A stretch of 64,000 nucleotides of DNA from Gordonia insulae (GTDB lineage: Bacteria > Actinomycetota > Actinomycetes > Mycobacteriales > Mycobacteriaceae). A program made the translations under genes and the position numbers. Positions 53,319 to 63,396 of the stretch are shown here, one piece after another. The notes under the pieces are model-generated. The model saw only the letters and a program-made list of their open reading frames with translations. It made no database searches and was not told the origin of the DNA. Where the stretch lies: positions 1,488,001-1,552,000 of the forward strand of contig NZ_CP033972.1 in NCBI RefSeq assembly GCF_003855095.1, read 5' to 3'. Position 1 is the first letter of the stretch, and each line of letters starts with the position of its first letter.

Positions 53319-54676
53319 CTTCCTACGTCGAGCGCACCACCCACGACGACGATCTCTTCATCCGCATGGACCGCGCGTTCGGGGTCCCGGTGCTCAGCCA
53401 GGCGATCTGGCGGCTCACCGAACCGCTCTCCGCCGCGGAGCTCGAGCGGATCGGACGTCGTCTCCTCGAGAGCCCGATCAGTCGCCGCCTGCACCGCAGT
53501 CGACTCCCGTTCGTCCGCGACCACTGGACCGCCGCGGGCGATGCCGCCGGTCGCACCCACCTCGACCCACCGCTCGCCGACGACGAGATCCTCGACTGGA
53601 TCGAGCGTGCGGCCGACGTCCGCTTCGACCTCGCGAACGGTCCGGTGTGGGAACTGCGCGCGGCGCCGCTGGCCTCCGGTGGCGGCATGGTGACCCTCTG
53701 CTCGTCCCACGCCGTCGGCGACGGTTGGCTGGGTGGGCGCGCCATCATGCAGGCGACCGCCCCCGACGACACGCTCGCCGACGCCTACGCGCCGGCGACG
53801 CCCTCACTGTCCGACAACGTCCGTGACGCACTCGGTCAGTTACGCAGCATCGGTGCCGGCCTGGCCGGTCTGGTCCGCGACGGACGGGCCACGCGGCACG
53901 AGGTGCCCGCCGCCGAGTTCGTCGCCCCGGTGACGTCGCTGTCGACCCCGCGCCCGCCCGAACCGTCATCGGACGAGATGGCCCGCGAGAACCCCATCAG
54001 GACCCCGCTGACCATCGTCGCCATCCCGGGCGACGACTGGCGCGCGACGTTCGCGAATGCCGGGGGGACGAGCAACGCGTTGTTCGTCGCGATCGTCATC
54101 GGCCTGATCGTCGAGAGCGGACGAGCCACCTGGGAGGACCGCGTCCGGGTATCCGTGCCGATGTCGCTGCGTCCGGTGGAGGACACCCGCGCCAACTCGA
54201 CCACCGGCCTCACCCTCGACGTCCCGGCCGCGTTGAGCCGCGATCGCGACCTCGCCGCGATCCGCACGCTGGCGAAGGACGCCTACCGGGCCGCGGGCGA
54301 GAAATCCAGCCGTCTCCTGCGCCTACAGCCGCTGATGCAGGCCCTGCCGGACGCCGCCGTCAACGCGCTCAGCCGCAACGCCGCAACGCCTCTCGCCTTG
54401 GCATCCAACGGCGGTGTCGTCGATCCCGGGTTCGCAGGCCTCGGCGAGCCGAGTCGGGTCGAGACGTTCGCATCCCGTGCGACCACCCAAGGGGTGAGCC
54501 GCGAACGCCTCATCCGGCTCCGCGGGGGGCTCGCGGCATGGTTTCATGACACCGGGCACACCACCACCCTCGCGGTCTCCGGGCTCGACCCGGTGGCCTT
54601 CCCGACGTCCCACGAACTTGCAACAAGCGTTGAAAAAGAATGTGCGCGTTGGGGTTTGACCGCGCAGAAGTGGTGA
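53315..54676 (+). CDS. WS/DGAT- or PapA-like acyltransferase superfamily protein
   Basis: A 453-residue protein of the condensation/acyltransferase fold. The active-site motif is S-H132-AVG-D136-G137, i.e. HHxxxDG with the first His replaced by Ser. A second half holds ALFVAIVIGLIVESGRATWEDRVRVSVPMSLRP, which parallels the wax ester synthase pattern. The C-terminus FPTSHELATSVEKECARWG is typical of that superfamily. It probably moves an acyl group from CoA to an alcohol. It differs in sequence from the four PapA-like genes further on. Coupled to maf by GTGA. Confidence 0.75.
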   Translation: MTSYVERTTHDDDLFIRMDRAFGVPVLSQAIWRLTEPLSAAELERIGRRLLESPISRRLHRSRLPFVRDHWTAAGDAAGRTHLDPPLADDEILDWIERAADVRFDLANGPVWELRAAPLASGGGMVTLCSSHAVGDGWLGGRAIMQATAPDDTLADAYAPATPSLSDNVRDALGQLRSIGAGLAGLVRDGRATRHEVPAAEFVAPVTSLSTPRPPEPSSDEMARENPIRTPLTIVAIPGDDWRATFANAGGTSNALFVAIVIGLIVESGRATWEDRVRVSVPMSLRPVEDTRANSTTGLTLDVPAALSRDRDLAAIRTLAKDAYRAAGEKSSRLLRLQPLMQALPDAAVNALSRNAATPLALASNGGVVDPGFAGLGEPSRVETFASRATTQGVSRERLIRLRGGLAAWFHDTGHTTTLAVSGLDPVAFPTSHELATSVEKECARWGLTAQKW

Positions 54677-54746
54677 CATTTCTCACCTGAACGACTGGAC
54701 CGTGGGGTTCGCGGCACCCTATGGTTAGTTTCACTTGCAAATGGAA

Positions 54747-54765
54747 CAGATTTAGGCTTACCTAA
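54747..54765 (+). promoter_or_regulatory. Iron-box (IdeR/DtxR)-like site upstream of the esterase gene
   Basis: CAGATTTAGGCTTACCTAA matches 15 of 19 IdeR consensus positions, and the last 14 are a perfect match. A TTGCAA -35 (54735-54740) with 17-bp spacing to TTACCT (54758-54763) places the box over the -10. Confidence 0.6.
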
Positions 54766-54819
54766 CTTTGTTGTGCGGCACCTCGCTCGCGCGCACCTGA
54801 ACCGAGGAGTAGACAGTCG

Positions 54820-55863
54820 ATGACGATTGTTCGGACACGACCGGTCCGAGAGTTCGCCACCGGCGCGTCCGGCCGCCGCTTCGCCCGCGTCACCGCGGTC
54901 GCCGCCATCGTCGTCGCGACGGTGGCCACGTTGTTGGGCACCGCGAGCATCGCGTCGGCCGCCCCGACGTCACCGACCATCGAACGCGTCGTCCGCGAGG
55001 GCCCGACCCGCTACGGCGTGTACGTGTACTCGGTCGCGATGCACAAGACCGTGAAGGTGCAGGTACTGGTGCCGCGGGTGCAGAGCGGACCCCGGCCGTC
55101 GCTGTACATGCTCAGCGGCCTGGGTGAAGAGGACCCGCAGAAGAGCATCTGGCTGCTGAAATCGGACGCCGAGCAGTTCTTCGCCGACAAGAACGTCACC
55201 GTCGCACTGCCACTGGCCGGCAACGGCAGTTTCTACGCCGACTGGCAGCGCGACGACCCGAAACTGGGCCGGTACAAGTGGGAGACGTTCCTCACCAAGG
55301 AGCTGCCCCCGCTGATCGACGCCCGGTTCGACGGCAACGGACGCCGCGGCATCGCCGGCTTGTCGATGGGCGCCGGCTCGAGCCTGATGCTGGCCGCCCG
55401 CAACCCCGGCTTCTATCGTGCCGTCGCCGCCTACAGCGGCTGTTACACCACCACCGGACCGGCCGGACAGGCCTATGTGCGGGGCATCGTCTCGGCGTTC
55501 GGCGGCGACCCCGACAACATGTGGGGCCCGCCCGACGACCCCGCCTGGAGTGCGCACGACGTGCTGCGCCATTCCGCCGGCCTGCGGGGTAGCGCCGTGT
55601 ACGTCTCGACCGGGACGGGACGAGCTGGTCGGTACGACGCACCCGGCTACCCGGGCAACTCCGACCCGACCGACCGTCAGGTCGTCGGGGGTGCGATCGA
55701 ACTGGGTTCGCTGTGGTGCACCCAGAACCTCCAGGCCCAGCTCGCCGCACAACGAATCCGGGCGTCGTTCCACTACGTCGACCCCGGAACCCACTCCTGG
55801 CCCTACTGGGTCGATCAGCTACACCGCAGCTGGCCGTTCATCAGAGCAGGTCTGAGCCGCTGA
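54820..55863 (+). CDS. Secreted antigen-85/esterase-D-like alpha/beta hydrolase
   Basis: A 347-residue protein with signal peptide (VTAVAAIVVATVATLLGTASIASA, cleavage near residue 48). The nucleophile elbow is GLSMGAGSS with Ser182, and the late GTHSWPYW supplies the His. Overall it follows the mycolyltransferase/esterase-D pattern (YMLSGLG, ADWQRDDPKLGRYKWETFLTKELPPLID). It could transfer acyl or mycolyl chains between trehalose esters outside the membrane, as antigen 85 or the Chp acyltransferases do, or hydrolyse an ester. It leads the PapA-like run and has the iron-box-like site in its promoter. Confidence 0.83.
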   Translation: MTIVRTRPVREFATGASGRRFARVTAVAAIVVATVATLLGTASIASAAPTSPTIERVVREGPTRYGVYVYSVAMHKTVKVQVLVPRVQSGPRPSLYMLSGLGEEDPQKSIWLLKSDAEQFFADKNVTVALPLAGNGSFYADWQRDDPKLGRYKWETFLTKELPPLIDARFDGNGRRGIAGLSMGAGSSLMLAARNPGFYRAVAAYSGCYTTTGPAGQAYVRGIVSAFGGDPDNMWGPPDDPAWSAHDVLRHSAGLRGSAVYVSTGTGRAGRYDAPGYPGNSDPTDRQVVGGAIELGSLWCTQNLQAQLAAQRIRASFHYVDPGTHSWPYWVDQLHRSWPFIRAGLSR

Positions 55864-55908
55864 CACCGATGATCCCGCGGGGGCGATGACATTGACGAAG
55901 GAGTTTTG

Positions 55909-57375
55909 ATGGAATACACCGAGCTCGCCGACTACCCACTCCCCGGCGGCACCCTGACCGCATGGGTCCCCGAGGCGACACCGGACGCGTGGTCCGATGA
56001 CGACCGGCGTCTGTCGTACATGCACGTCGAGCACGCCAACCGCGCGGCGGCCGAGGGCGACGCCTGGTACAGCCAGTGGATCGGTACCGCCTTCATGATC
56101 CATCGCCCCCTCGACGGCGACGCCCTGGCGCAGACGATGATGCGCTGGTACGCGCGCCACGAGGCGTTCCGGACGTCGGTCACCGACGGCGGATCGGGCG
56201 AACCGCGACGGATCACCCTGTCGGCCGACGCGGTATCGGTCTCGCGCCGGCCGATGGGCACCGACCTCGGCAGCACCGAGGTGTTCGAGCGGATCAACGA
56301 GTACTTCAACACCACGGTCAGCCCGTTGACGTGGCCGCACTGCGTCGCCGTCACCGTCGAGCTCCGCGACCGCGACGACGCCTTCCTGCTCGTCTTCGCC
56401 GCCGACCACACCGTGATGGACGCCTACACCCAGGTCTTCGCGATCAAGGAACTCACCGCGATCTACGAATCGGTCGTCTCCGGCGAACCCGACGGTCTCG
56501 CCGACTTCGGCAGTTACGTCGACTTCTCCGACGCGGAGCGCGCGCTCGGGGACCAGATCCGCGACTCCGACGACGCCGTCGCCGGGTGGAGTCGGTTCTT
56601 CGCGGCCGCCGATCCGGAGTCGACACAACCGACGCCCATGCCGCGATTCCCCATCACCCTGCCCGTGGACACCGCCGAGAAGCCCACGATCGTGGCCGAG
56701 CGCACGCCCGAACGCGGATTCCAGGCCACCCTCTCCTCGTGGCTGCTCGACGCGTCGGAGACCGCCGCGTTCAACGCCCTCTGCAAGGACGCCGGCGCCA
56801 ACATGCAGGCCGGGATCTACACCGCGCTGTCGATGGCCGCGGCACGGCTGAGCGGGTCGGGTGACCTCCGCTTCATCAACCCGATCCACACCCGCAGCGA
56901 ACTGCAGTGGGGCGAGGCCGCCGGCTGGTTCGTCGGCATCATCCCGGTGCACCTGCGGACGCAGGGTGCGACCACCTTCCGCGAGGCCATCGGCCCGATC
57001 GCGGCCAGCGCGGCCGAGTACAAGCGCGTCGGCGCCGCACCGTTCGCCCCGATCGCCGACCTCATCGGCGGCGACACCACCCCACCCGGACTCGTCGTCT
57101 CCTACATCGACCTACGTCACGCCGAGGGAGCCGACGAGTGGGAGCCGCGCAACGCCCGGGTGTTGCGCAGTTCGACCCGCAACGCCGACGAGGTCTACTT
57201 CTGGATCAACCGGGTCCCGGCCGGCACCAACATCTCGTCGCGGTTCCCCACCGGCCCGCAGGCCGACACCGTCCACCGCTTCATCTCCACGTTCCACCAG
57301 ATCCTGAAGACGGTGATCGCCGATGGTGATCTCGCCTACGACGCACCGGTTCTCGACTCCACGAACGCGCCCTAG
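55909..57375 (+). CDS. PapA-like acyltransferase, paralogue 1
   Basis: A 488-residue condensation-domain-type acyltransferase from ATG 55909, preceded by GAAGGAG. The active site is D-H167-TVM-D171-A172: the catalytic His is kept but the final Gly is Ala. Family features are LPGGTLTAWVP at the N-terminus, FGSYVDFSDAERALGDQIRDSD, GWFVGIIPVHLR and VSYIDLRHAEGADEWE. The pattern follows sulfolipid/trehalose-ester PapA proteins. It starts 45 bp after the esterase gene and ends 6 bp before paralogue 2. Substrates are unknown. Confidence 0.82.
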   Translation: MEYTELADYPLPGGTLTAWVPEATPDAWSDDDRRLSYMHVEHANRAAAEGDAWYSQWIGTAFMIHRPLDGDALAQTMMRWYARHEAFRTSVTDGGSGEPRRITLSADAVSVSRRPMGTDLGSTEVFERINEYFNTTVSPLTWPHCVAVTVELRDRDDAFLLVFAADHTVMDAYTQVFAIKELTAIYESVVSGEPDGLADFGSYVDFSDAERALGDQIRDSDDAVAGWSRFFAAADPESTQPTPMPRFPITLPVDTAEKPTIVAERTPERGFQATLSSWLLDASETAAFNALCKDAGANMQAGIYTALSMAAARLSGSGDLRFINPIHTRSELQWGEAAGWFVGIIPVHLRTQGATTFREAIGPIAASAAEYKRVGAAPFAPIADLIGGDTTPPGLVVSYIDLRHAEGADEWEPRNARVLRSSTRNADEVYFWINRVPAGTNISSRFPTGPQADTVHRFISTFHQILKTVIADGDLAYDAPVLDSTNAP

Positions 57376-57381
57376 GACCAG

Positions 57382-58809
57382 ATGAGCCGGACCCCGCTCC
57401 TACACTTCCCACTCGTCGGCGGCACGACGGTGCAGTGGCGCCTGGCCGACCCGGAGGGTGCGCTCGCCGCCGCCGAGCGCACCCCGGACGGGGTCACCTT
57501 CCTGCAGTCCGACCACCTCGTCGCCGCCGCGGCCAAACAGGGCCGCGGCGAGACCCACACCGGGACAGCATCGGCGGTCACGGTGTTCGACGGCCCACTC
57601 GACCGCCCGGCCATGGCCGCGGCGCTGACGGCGTTCACCCGCCGGCACGAGGAACTGCGCGCGGTCTACGGTCTCGACGACACCGGACCCGTCCGCCGGG
57701 TGGCACCGGCCGAGGTCACCGAGTACGTCACCGTCGAGCACGGTGCGCATCTCGCCGACGACGACGACGTCATCGGCCACATCGTCGATCGCATCGAGAC
57801 CGAGGCGATCTTCGACCGGATGCCCGGCGTCATCTACGGTGCGGTCGACGCCGGCGACCGGTTCACCTTCTACATCGGGACGGATCACGCGCACACCGAC
57901 GGCTTCTCGCAGTTCCTCGGGCTCCACGAGATCGCCCGGCTCTATCGCGGATTCCGCGACGGGGACGTCCCGCGGCCCGCGGACGCGGGCACGTTCGGCG
58001 ATTACATCGCCGCCGAGAAGGCGATCGTCGCGACCGCCGACCCGCTCGATCCGCGAATCGCGCAGTGGCGGGAGATCCTGTCCGCCAACGACGGTCGCGT
58101 GCCACGGTTCCCATTCGACATCGGCCTCGCCGACGGCGAGCCCGCGCTCGCCCGGCCGATCCAGCGGACCCTGCTCTCCGGCAACCAACTCGACGCGTGT
58201 GACGCGCACGGCGGCGCCCGCCAGTCCTTCGTCGGCGTGATCTATGCCGCCCTCGCGGCCGCGCAGCACGAATTGCTCGGCAGCGAAAGATATTTCACTG
58301 CGACGGTGCTGGCCACCCGCCCCGACGGGCACGCGAGCACCCAGGGCTGGTTGTGCAACTTCGCCCCCGTCGAGTTCCCGGTCGCCGCGGGCACGCCCTT
58401 CAGCTCGGTCGTCAGCGCGGCAGGCGATGCCGTCGCGCGGGCGCGCGACCTCGCGACCCTGCCGGTCCACGTGGCCTTGGCGGTGCTGGCCGCCGACGGC
58501 AGCTACATTCCCGACGAGGGTTCGCCACAGATGGTGTCCTACATCGACTTCCGCAAGATCCCCGGCAGCGACGACCCGGTTCTGCAGCGGGTCACCTGCT
58601 TCCCGGCGATCGGCCTGACCCGCAACGCCAACATGTGGTTCACGCGTTACACCGACAAACTCACCATGCTGGCCCACATCCCGGACAATCCCACCGCGCG
58701 TTCCACCTTCGACGCCTACGCCGACGCCGTCCAACGCTGGTTGACGGCATACGCCGAGGGTGCGGATCCGTCGATCGGCGCCAATCCGCGGATCGGGGCG
58801 TCATCGTGA
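57382..58809 (+). CDS. PapA-like acyltransferase, paralogue 2
   Basis: A 475-residue protein starting MSRTPLLHFPLVGGTTVQWRL. The active site is complete apart from the first His: D-H169-AHT-D173-G174. The flanking FTFYIGTD, then GTFGDYIAAEKAI and LSANDGRVPRFPFDIGL, are the segments most like mycobacterial PapA1/PapA2. C-terminal half: GWLCNFAPVEFPVAAG and VSYIDFRKIPGSDDP. Its stop overlaps the next gene (GTGA). Confidence 0.85.
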   Translation: MSRTPLLHFPLVGGTTVQWRLADPEGALAAAERTPDGVTFLQSDHLVAAAAKQGRGETHTGTASAVTVFDGPLDRPAMAAALTAFTRRHEELRAVYGLDDTGPVRRVAPAEVTEYVTVEHGAHLADDDDVIGHIVDRIETEAIFDRMPGVIYGAVDAGDRFTFYIGTDHAHTDGFSQFLGLHEIARLYRGFRDGDVPRPADAGTFGDYIAAEKAIVATADPLDPRIAQWREILSANDGRVPRFPFDIGLADGEPALARPIQRTLLSGNQLDACDAHGGARQSFVGVIYAALAAAQHELLGSERYFTATVLATRPDGHASTQGWLCNFAPVEFPVAAGTPFSSVVSAAGDAVARARDLATLPVHVALAVLAADGSYIPDEGSPQMVSYIDFRKIPGSDDPVLQRVTCFPAIGLTRNANMWFTRYTDKLTMLAHIPDNPTARSTFDAYADAVQRWLTAYAEGADPSIGANPRIGASS

Positions 58810-60149
58810 AACTGTGCGGAGTCGACACCGTCGACATCGAGCCCGGCGACGTCCACCGATGGGAGCTGTCGGCATCCGCGCCGTCCGAGCCCGTCGCCGT
58901 GCCGCCGTCGGAGAACGAGAAGTTCCATCTCGATGCCGTGCGCCGCCACCGCGCCGCCGGCTGGCTGGCGCTCGCGCTCGAGTTCGACGAAGCGGTCGCC
59001 GTCGACGACCTGACCGACGCCCTGCGGGCGCTCATCGACCGACATGAGGTGCTGCGCTGTCATTTCGTGGCCGACGGCGAGGAGTACCACCGCCACTGCG
59101 TACCCGCCGGGACGGTCACCGTCACCCCGGTCCCCGCCGCACCGCCGACCGGGGGCGCAGCCGGTCGGCTCGCCGAGGGTCTGCTCGCCGAGATCGCCAC
59201 GGCCTGCTCGCCGTTCACTCCCCTGCACCATTTCTTCGTCGCCGTTCGCCGACCCACGTCGACCACCCTCATCGTCGCCTTCGACCACTGCTACGTCGAC
59301 GCGTACTCACTGGCGGTGATCGCCGCCGACCTCGCCGACGACCTGGCCGGCACCCCGGTGGCACAGCCGGCGAGCTACCTCGACATCCGAACGATCGAGG
59401 AGTCCGCCCCGGTGGTGGCCGCCGACGATCCGCGCCTGGGTGCGTGGGGCGAGTTCCTCGCCGCCAACGACTGGGCGGTTCCGGAGTTCCCCCTCGACCT
59501 CGGTCTGGCCCGCGGCGAGACCGCCGACGTGCACACCGACATCCGGACACTGATGTGTACCGCTTCCGCGCGCCGCTTCGAGCGGGCCGTACACGCGGTG
59601 AACGCCCGCACCTACCCGGCATTGCTCACCGCCGTCGCCGACGCCGTTCACGACGCCGGTGGTCCCGCCGAACTGGCCACCATCCTCCCGGTACACACCC
59701 GGTGGGGTGCCGACGACCGGCGGACGGTCGGCTGGTTGGTGGGAAACGCCCCGATCCGGTTGAGCGCCCGCGCCGCGGTCGGCACGGCACTGCGCACCAA
59801 TTCGACCCGTCTCGGCGAGGCACTGCCCCTCGCGCGGATCGGCCTGACGCCGGTCTACCGGACCTACGCCGACCTGATCCGCGCCAATCGCAACGACGTG
59901 TTCATGGTCTCCTACGTCGACTACCGCAAACTCGGTCTCCCCGAACATATCTCGACCCGACAGATCTCCAGCTCACGCGAGACCGACGGGGCACAGTTCT
60001 GGTTCTGGCGTGACCTCGACGGCATCCATGTCCGGACCCGCTACCCGGACACCCCGGTGGCACACCGGACGATGCGCCGGGTCCTCGCGGCACTCGACGC
60101 ACGGGTACACCACATCCATGCCGCCGAGCCGCGACATCGCGCGGGCTGA
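58806..60149 (+). CDS. PapA-like acyltransferase, paralogue 3
   Basis: A 447-residue protein with GTG start ([21 protein letters not shown]) overlapping the previous stop. The active site is D-H161-CYV-D165-A166, again with Ala for Gly. Other marks: [54 protein letters not shown] and [14 protein letters not shown]. It is translationally coupled to paralogue 2, suggesting the two act on one product, perhaps on successive positions. Confidence 0.83.
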   Translation: MKLCGVDTVDIEPGDVHRWELSASAPSEPVAVPPSENEKFHLDAVRRHRAAGWLALALEFDEAVAVDDLTDALRALIDRHEVLRCHFVADGEEYHRHCVPAGTVTVTPVPAAPPTGGAAGRLAEGLLAEIATACSPFTPLHHFFVAVRRPTSTTLIVAFDHCYVDAYSLAVIAADLADDLAGTPVAQPASYLDIRTIEESAPVVAADDPRLGAWGEFLAANDWAVPEFPLDLGLARGETADVHTDIRTLMCTASARRFERAVHAVNARTYPALLTAVADAVHDAGGPAELATILPVHTRWGADDRRTVGWLVGNAPIRLSARAAVGTALRTNSTRLGEALPLARIGLTPVYRTYADLIRANRNDVFMVSYVDYRKLGLPEHISTRQISSSRETDGAQFWFWRDLDGIHVRTRYPDTPVAHRTMRRVLAALDARVHHIHAAEPRHRAG

Positions 60150-60298
60150 GGCACCCGCGACCGCACCGATCCGCCCCGGCACACCGCACACCACACCGAC
60201 CTCATCTGTGGGTAGGCTCATGTGCGAGACACCGCGCGTCGGCGGATCCGTCACGACAGCCTGGTTGCGGACCGACGACACTCATGAAGGGACCGCAG

Positions 60299-61189
60299 TT
60301 GAGCGTTGAGACAGATCCGAATCCGGCGTTCGCCACCTATGCGCACCCGGAGCGTCTCGTCACGACCCAGTGGCTGTCGGCGCACCTCGGCGCCAAAGGA
60401 CTCAAGATCATCGAGTCCGACGAAGACGTCCTGCTCTTCGACATCGGCCACATCCCGACGGCGCAGAAGGTCGACTGGCACCTGCACCTGAATGACCCGG
60501 TCACCCGCGACTACATCAACGGCGAGCAGTTCGCCGAACTGATGCGCAGCAAGGGCATCGAGCGCGACGACACCATCGTGATCTACGGCGACAAGAGCAA
60601 TTGGTGGGCCGCCTACGCCCTCTGGGTCTTCACCCTCTTCGGCCACGAGGACGTCCGACTCCTCGACGGCGGCCGCGACGCCTGGATGTCCGAGGACCGC
60701 GACACATCCTTCGACGTCCCCGAGTATCCCCGCTCCGACTACCCCGTCGTGGAGCGCGACGACAGCCGTATCCGCGCATTCGCCCCCGAGGTGCTCGCCT
60801 CGCTCGGCACCGCGCCACTCGTCGACGTCCGGTCACCGCAGGAGTACACCGGCGAGCGCACCCACATGCCCGACTATCCGGAGGAGGGTGCACTGCGCGG
60901 CGGGCACATCCCCACCGCCGTGTCGATCCCGTGGGCCAAGGCGGCCGCTCCCGACAGCCGGTTCCGGTCCAAGACCGAACTCGACGAGATCTACGCCGAT
61001 CTCGATCCGACGACGCCGACCATCGCCTACTGCCGCATCGGCGAGCGATCGAGCCACACCTGGTTCGTCCTGACCCATCTGCTGGGCTTTGAGAACGTAC
61101 GCAATTACGACGGGTCCTGGACCGAGTGGGGCAACGCCGTGCGTGTGCCGATCGCCATCGGCCCGGAGCCGGGCTCGGCCCCCGCCTGA
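60299..61189 (+). CDS. sseA: Thiosulfate/3-mercaptopyruvate sulfurtransferase SseA
   Basis: A 296-residue tandem rhodanese. TTG 60299 is preferred as start because AAGGGA lies six bases upstream; ATG 60284 in frame would add five residues. The N-domain has [13 protein letters not shown]. The C-domain has [13 protein letters not shown] and the active-site loop YCRIGERSS with catalytic Cys. It closely follows M. tuberculosis SseA throughout, including [19 protein letters not shown]. It transfers sulfane sulfur, and it sits next to the SufE-like gene as in Rv3283-Rv3284. Confidence 0.93.
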   Translation: MSVETDPNPAFATYAHPERLVTTQWLSAHLGAKGLKIIESDEDVLLFDIGHIPTAQKVDWHLHLNDPVTRDYINGEQFAELMRSKGIERDDTIVIYGDKSNWWAAYALWVFTLFGHEDVRLLDGGRDAWMSEDRDTSFDVPEYPRSDYPVVERDDSRIRAFAPEVLASLGTAPLVDVRSPQEYTGERTHMPDYPEEGALRGGHIPTAVSIPWAKAAAPDSRFRSKTELDEIYADLDPTTPTIAYCRIGERSSHTWFVLTHLLGFENVRNYDGSWTEWGNAVRVPIAIGPEPGSAPA

Positions 61190-61192
61190 GAT

Positions 61193-61648
61193 ATGAGTCT
61201 GCCCGCACCACTGGCCGAGATCGTCGAGGACTTCGGCGCACTCGGCGACTCGGACAAGGTGACACTCCTCCTGGAGTTCTCCCGCGAACTGCCCGACCTC
61301 CCGGGACACCTGCGCGAGGACGCCATGGAACCGGTACCGGAATGCCAGTCGCCGGTCTTCCTGTCGGTCGACGCAACCGACCCGGCGTCGGTGCGGCTGT
61401 ATTTCAGCGCACCGCCCGAGGCACCGACCACCCGTGGCTTCGCGTCGATCCTGCATCAGGGGCTCGACGGCGCGTCGGCCGACGACATCCTTGCCGTGCC
61501 GGCCGATTTCTACCACGATCTGGGCCTCGGTTCGGCGGTGAGTCCGCTGCGCCTGCGCGGCATGGCAGGGATGCTCGGCCGGATCAAGTCCCAGGTCCGT
61601 GCCGCACGGTCGGGTGACCGAGCCGGCGGGCCGTCCCTCGGGACATGA
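61193..61648 (+). CDS. SufE-like sulfur acceptor (Rv3284-like)
   Basis: A 151-residue SufE/CsdE-family protein with [24 protein letters not shown] and the persulfide-carrying Cys51 in PECQSPV. It would accept sulfur from a sulfurtransferase such as SseA, encoded 3 bp upstream. The stop overlaps the start of the fourth PapA-like gene (ATGA). Confidence 0.9.
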   Translation: MSLPAPLAEIVEDFGALGDSDKVTLLLEFSRELPDLPGHLREDAMEPVPECQSPVFLSVDATDPASVRLYFSAPPEAPTTRGFASILHQGLDGASADDILAVPADFYHDLGLGSAVSPLRLRGMAGMLGRIKSQVRAARSGDRAGGPSLGT

Positions 61649-63183
61649 AGTTCATCCAGATCCGTGAGGAGCCCATCGATCCCGGCGGACTCGTCGAGTG
61701 GATGCCCTACGTGCCCGGCGGTCTCGGCACCTGGATTCACGATTCCCGCCTGACCTCCCACAACCACGAACAACACCTGCGGTCGGCGTTCGAGTATCGC
61801 CTCCGCACCCGCCGCGAGGGCGGTCGCGAATCCTGGCTCGGGGTCTCCATCGAATTCGACGAGCCGTTGTCGATCCCGGCGGTGCGTGCGACGCTGATGC
61901 GCTGGATTGACCGCCACGAGGTGCTCCGCAGCCACGTGGTCATCAAGGGTGACGGCCTGCAACGGCTCAGCACCGCGCCCGGCACGGTCAAACTCAAGAT
62001 GGGCCGGATCGGTTGGTACACCGAATCGGGACCATTGGTCGAGCAGATCGCCGGTGCGTTCGACCGGGCCACGGCACCCCTGCACTGGCCGGCGTACATG
62101 TTCGCCACCGTCGGCCGGGAGGATTCGTTCACGCTGCTGTTCGCCGCCGACCACTCGCTGGTCGACGGCTACTCGCTGATCATGGCGCAGCACGAACTGG
62201 TCACCCTGTACCGGGCGGCCCGCGACCACACCGAACCCGAACTCCCGGAGGTCGGCAGCTACGTCGACTTCAGTGCCGAGGAGCGACGCCAGGCCGACCA
62301 GACCGGCGCCGACCATCCGGCGGCCGCGATATGGTCCACATTCCTGCGTGCCGGCCGGGGAGGAATGCCGGGATTCCACCTGCGGCGGAGTGACCCGGAA
62401 CCTTCGGCAGCCCGACTGCCCGGACCGGTCGTCGAGCCGGGCGACGACTCGCCGGTCCCGCAGGACGCCATCACCGGTGTCGTTCTCGACGACGACGCCG
62501 CCAACCGATTCACCGCGGTCTGCTCGGCGGCCGGCGGGACGATGACCGCAGGCGTGCTGGCCGCCTTCGCGCTCGTCTACCACCGGCACACCGGCGACCC
62601 CGAGTTCCGCTGCGTCCTGCCCCGCCACACCCGCGACGACAAGCGCTGGCTGACCGCTCTGGGATGGTTCGTCGCCGTCGCCCCCTTCTGCATCGACGTC
62701 TCCGACTCGCCGACCTTCGATCAGGCGGTGGTGCGGGCCACGGCGGAACTGAAACGATGCAGGCAGGGCGCATCACTGCCCTTCCTGCGGGTGGCCGAAC
62801 TCATCGGTCAACGCGGGGAGCCCCGCTTCGTCATCTCGTTCATCGACACCCGCTACGCACCGGGCGCGGCCGCCGCGGACGCGGGCCGGGCGAAGGTGCT
62901 GCGCAGCCACAGCTACGCGCCGCACGAGGTCTACATCTGGATCAACCGGACCCCATCGGGCATCCGGGTCTCCGCGCGTTTCCCACCCGAGCCCGTCGCG
63001 GTCGCGGCCGGTCCCGAGGCGGGAGTGAACAATCCCACTCCGCCCGATCACCCGGACGTTCCGGTCGCCGAGATCGGCGACGGCGAGACCACCGATATCG
63101 GTCCGGTCCACGCCTACCTGCGTGATTTCGCGCAGCTCCTCCGAGAGATCGGCGATACCAGCACGTTTGGCACCCAGGGGTGA
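61645..63183 (+). CDS. PapA-like acyltransferase, paralogue 4
   Basis: A 512-residue protein starting [21 protein letters not shown]. The active site is D-H170-SLV-D174-G175. Conserved segments include [42 protein letters not shown] and [18 protein letters not shown], then [20 protein letters not shown]. It has an extra loop near residue 455 (Pro/Asn-rich). It is coupled to the sufE-like gene by ATGA although the chemistry is unrelated. This places it between two genes, sufE-like and accA3, that are adjacent in M. tuberculosis. Confidence 0.83.
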   Translation: MKFIQIREEPIDPGGLVEWMPYVPGGLGTWIHDSRLTSHNHEQHLRSAFEYRLRTRREGGRESWLGVSIEFDEPLSIPAVRATLMRWIDRHEVLRSHVVIKGDGLQRLSTAPGTVKLKMGRIGWYTESGPLVEQIAGAFDRATAPLHWPAYMFATVGREDSFTLLFAADHSLVDGYSLIMAQHELVTLYRAARDHTEPELPEVGSYVDFSAEERRQADQTGADHPAAAIWSTFLRAGRGGMPGFHLRRSDPEPSAARLPGPVVEPGDDSPVPQDAITGVVLDDDAANRFTAVCSAAGGTMTAGVLAAFALVYHRHTGDPEFRCVLPRHTRDDKRWLTALGWFVAVAPFCIDVSDSPTFDQAVVRATAELKRCRQGASLPFLRVAELIGQRGEPRFVISFIDTRYAPGAAAADAGRAKVLRSHSYAPHEVYIWINRTPSGIRVSARFPPEPVAVAAGPEAGVNNPTPPDHPDVPVAEIGDGETTDIGPVHAYLRDFAQLLREIGDTSTFGTQG

Positions 63184-63396
63184 CCGACACGGTACTCATC
63201 GGTAACCTGACCGCAGCCGACCGATCAATTGCTCGGTGGGCTATGGTGTTGCCCGGAACACGCGACGCTTAGACTCCAAGTGTCGTGCGTCACCCGTCCG
63301 GCCCGCACCCGGCCGCCACGGGTGGACACCAAGACGAGTGATGTCCGACTTACCAGCCAGTGCCGCTCACGAGCGGCGCGACGCCCAGGAGAACAA
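63184..63396 (+). promoter_or_regulatory. Upstream region of accA3
   Basis: 213 bp without a gene. A TATGGT at about 63242-63247 is a candidate -10. AGGAG precedes the GTG start. Confidence 0.4.
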
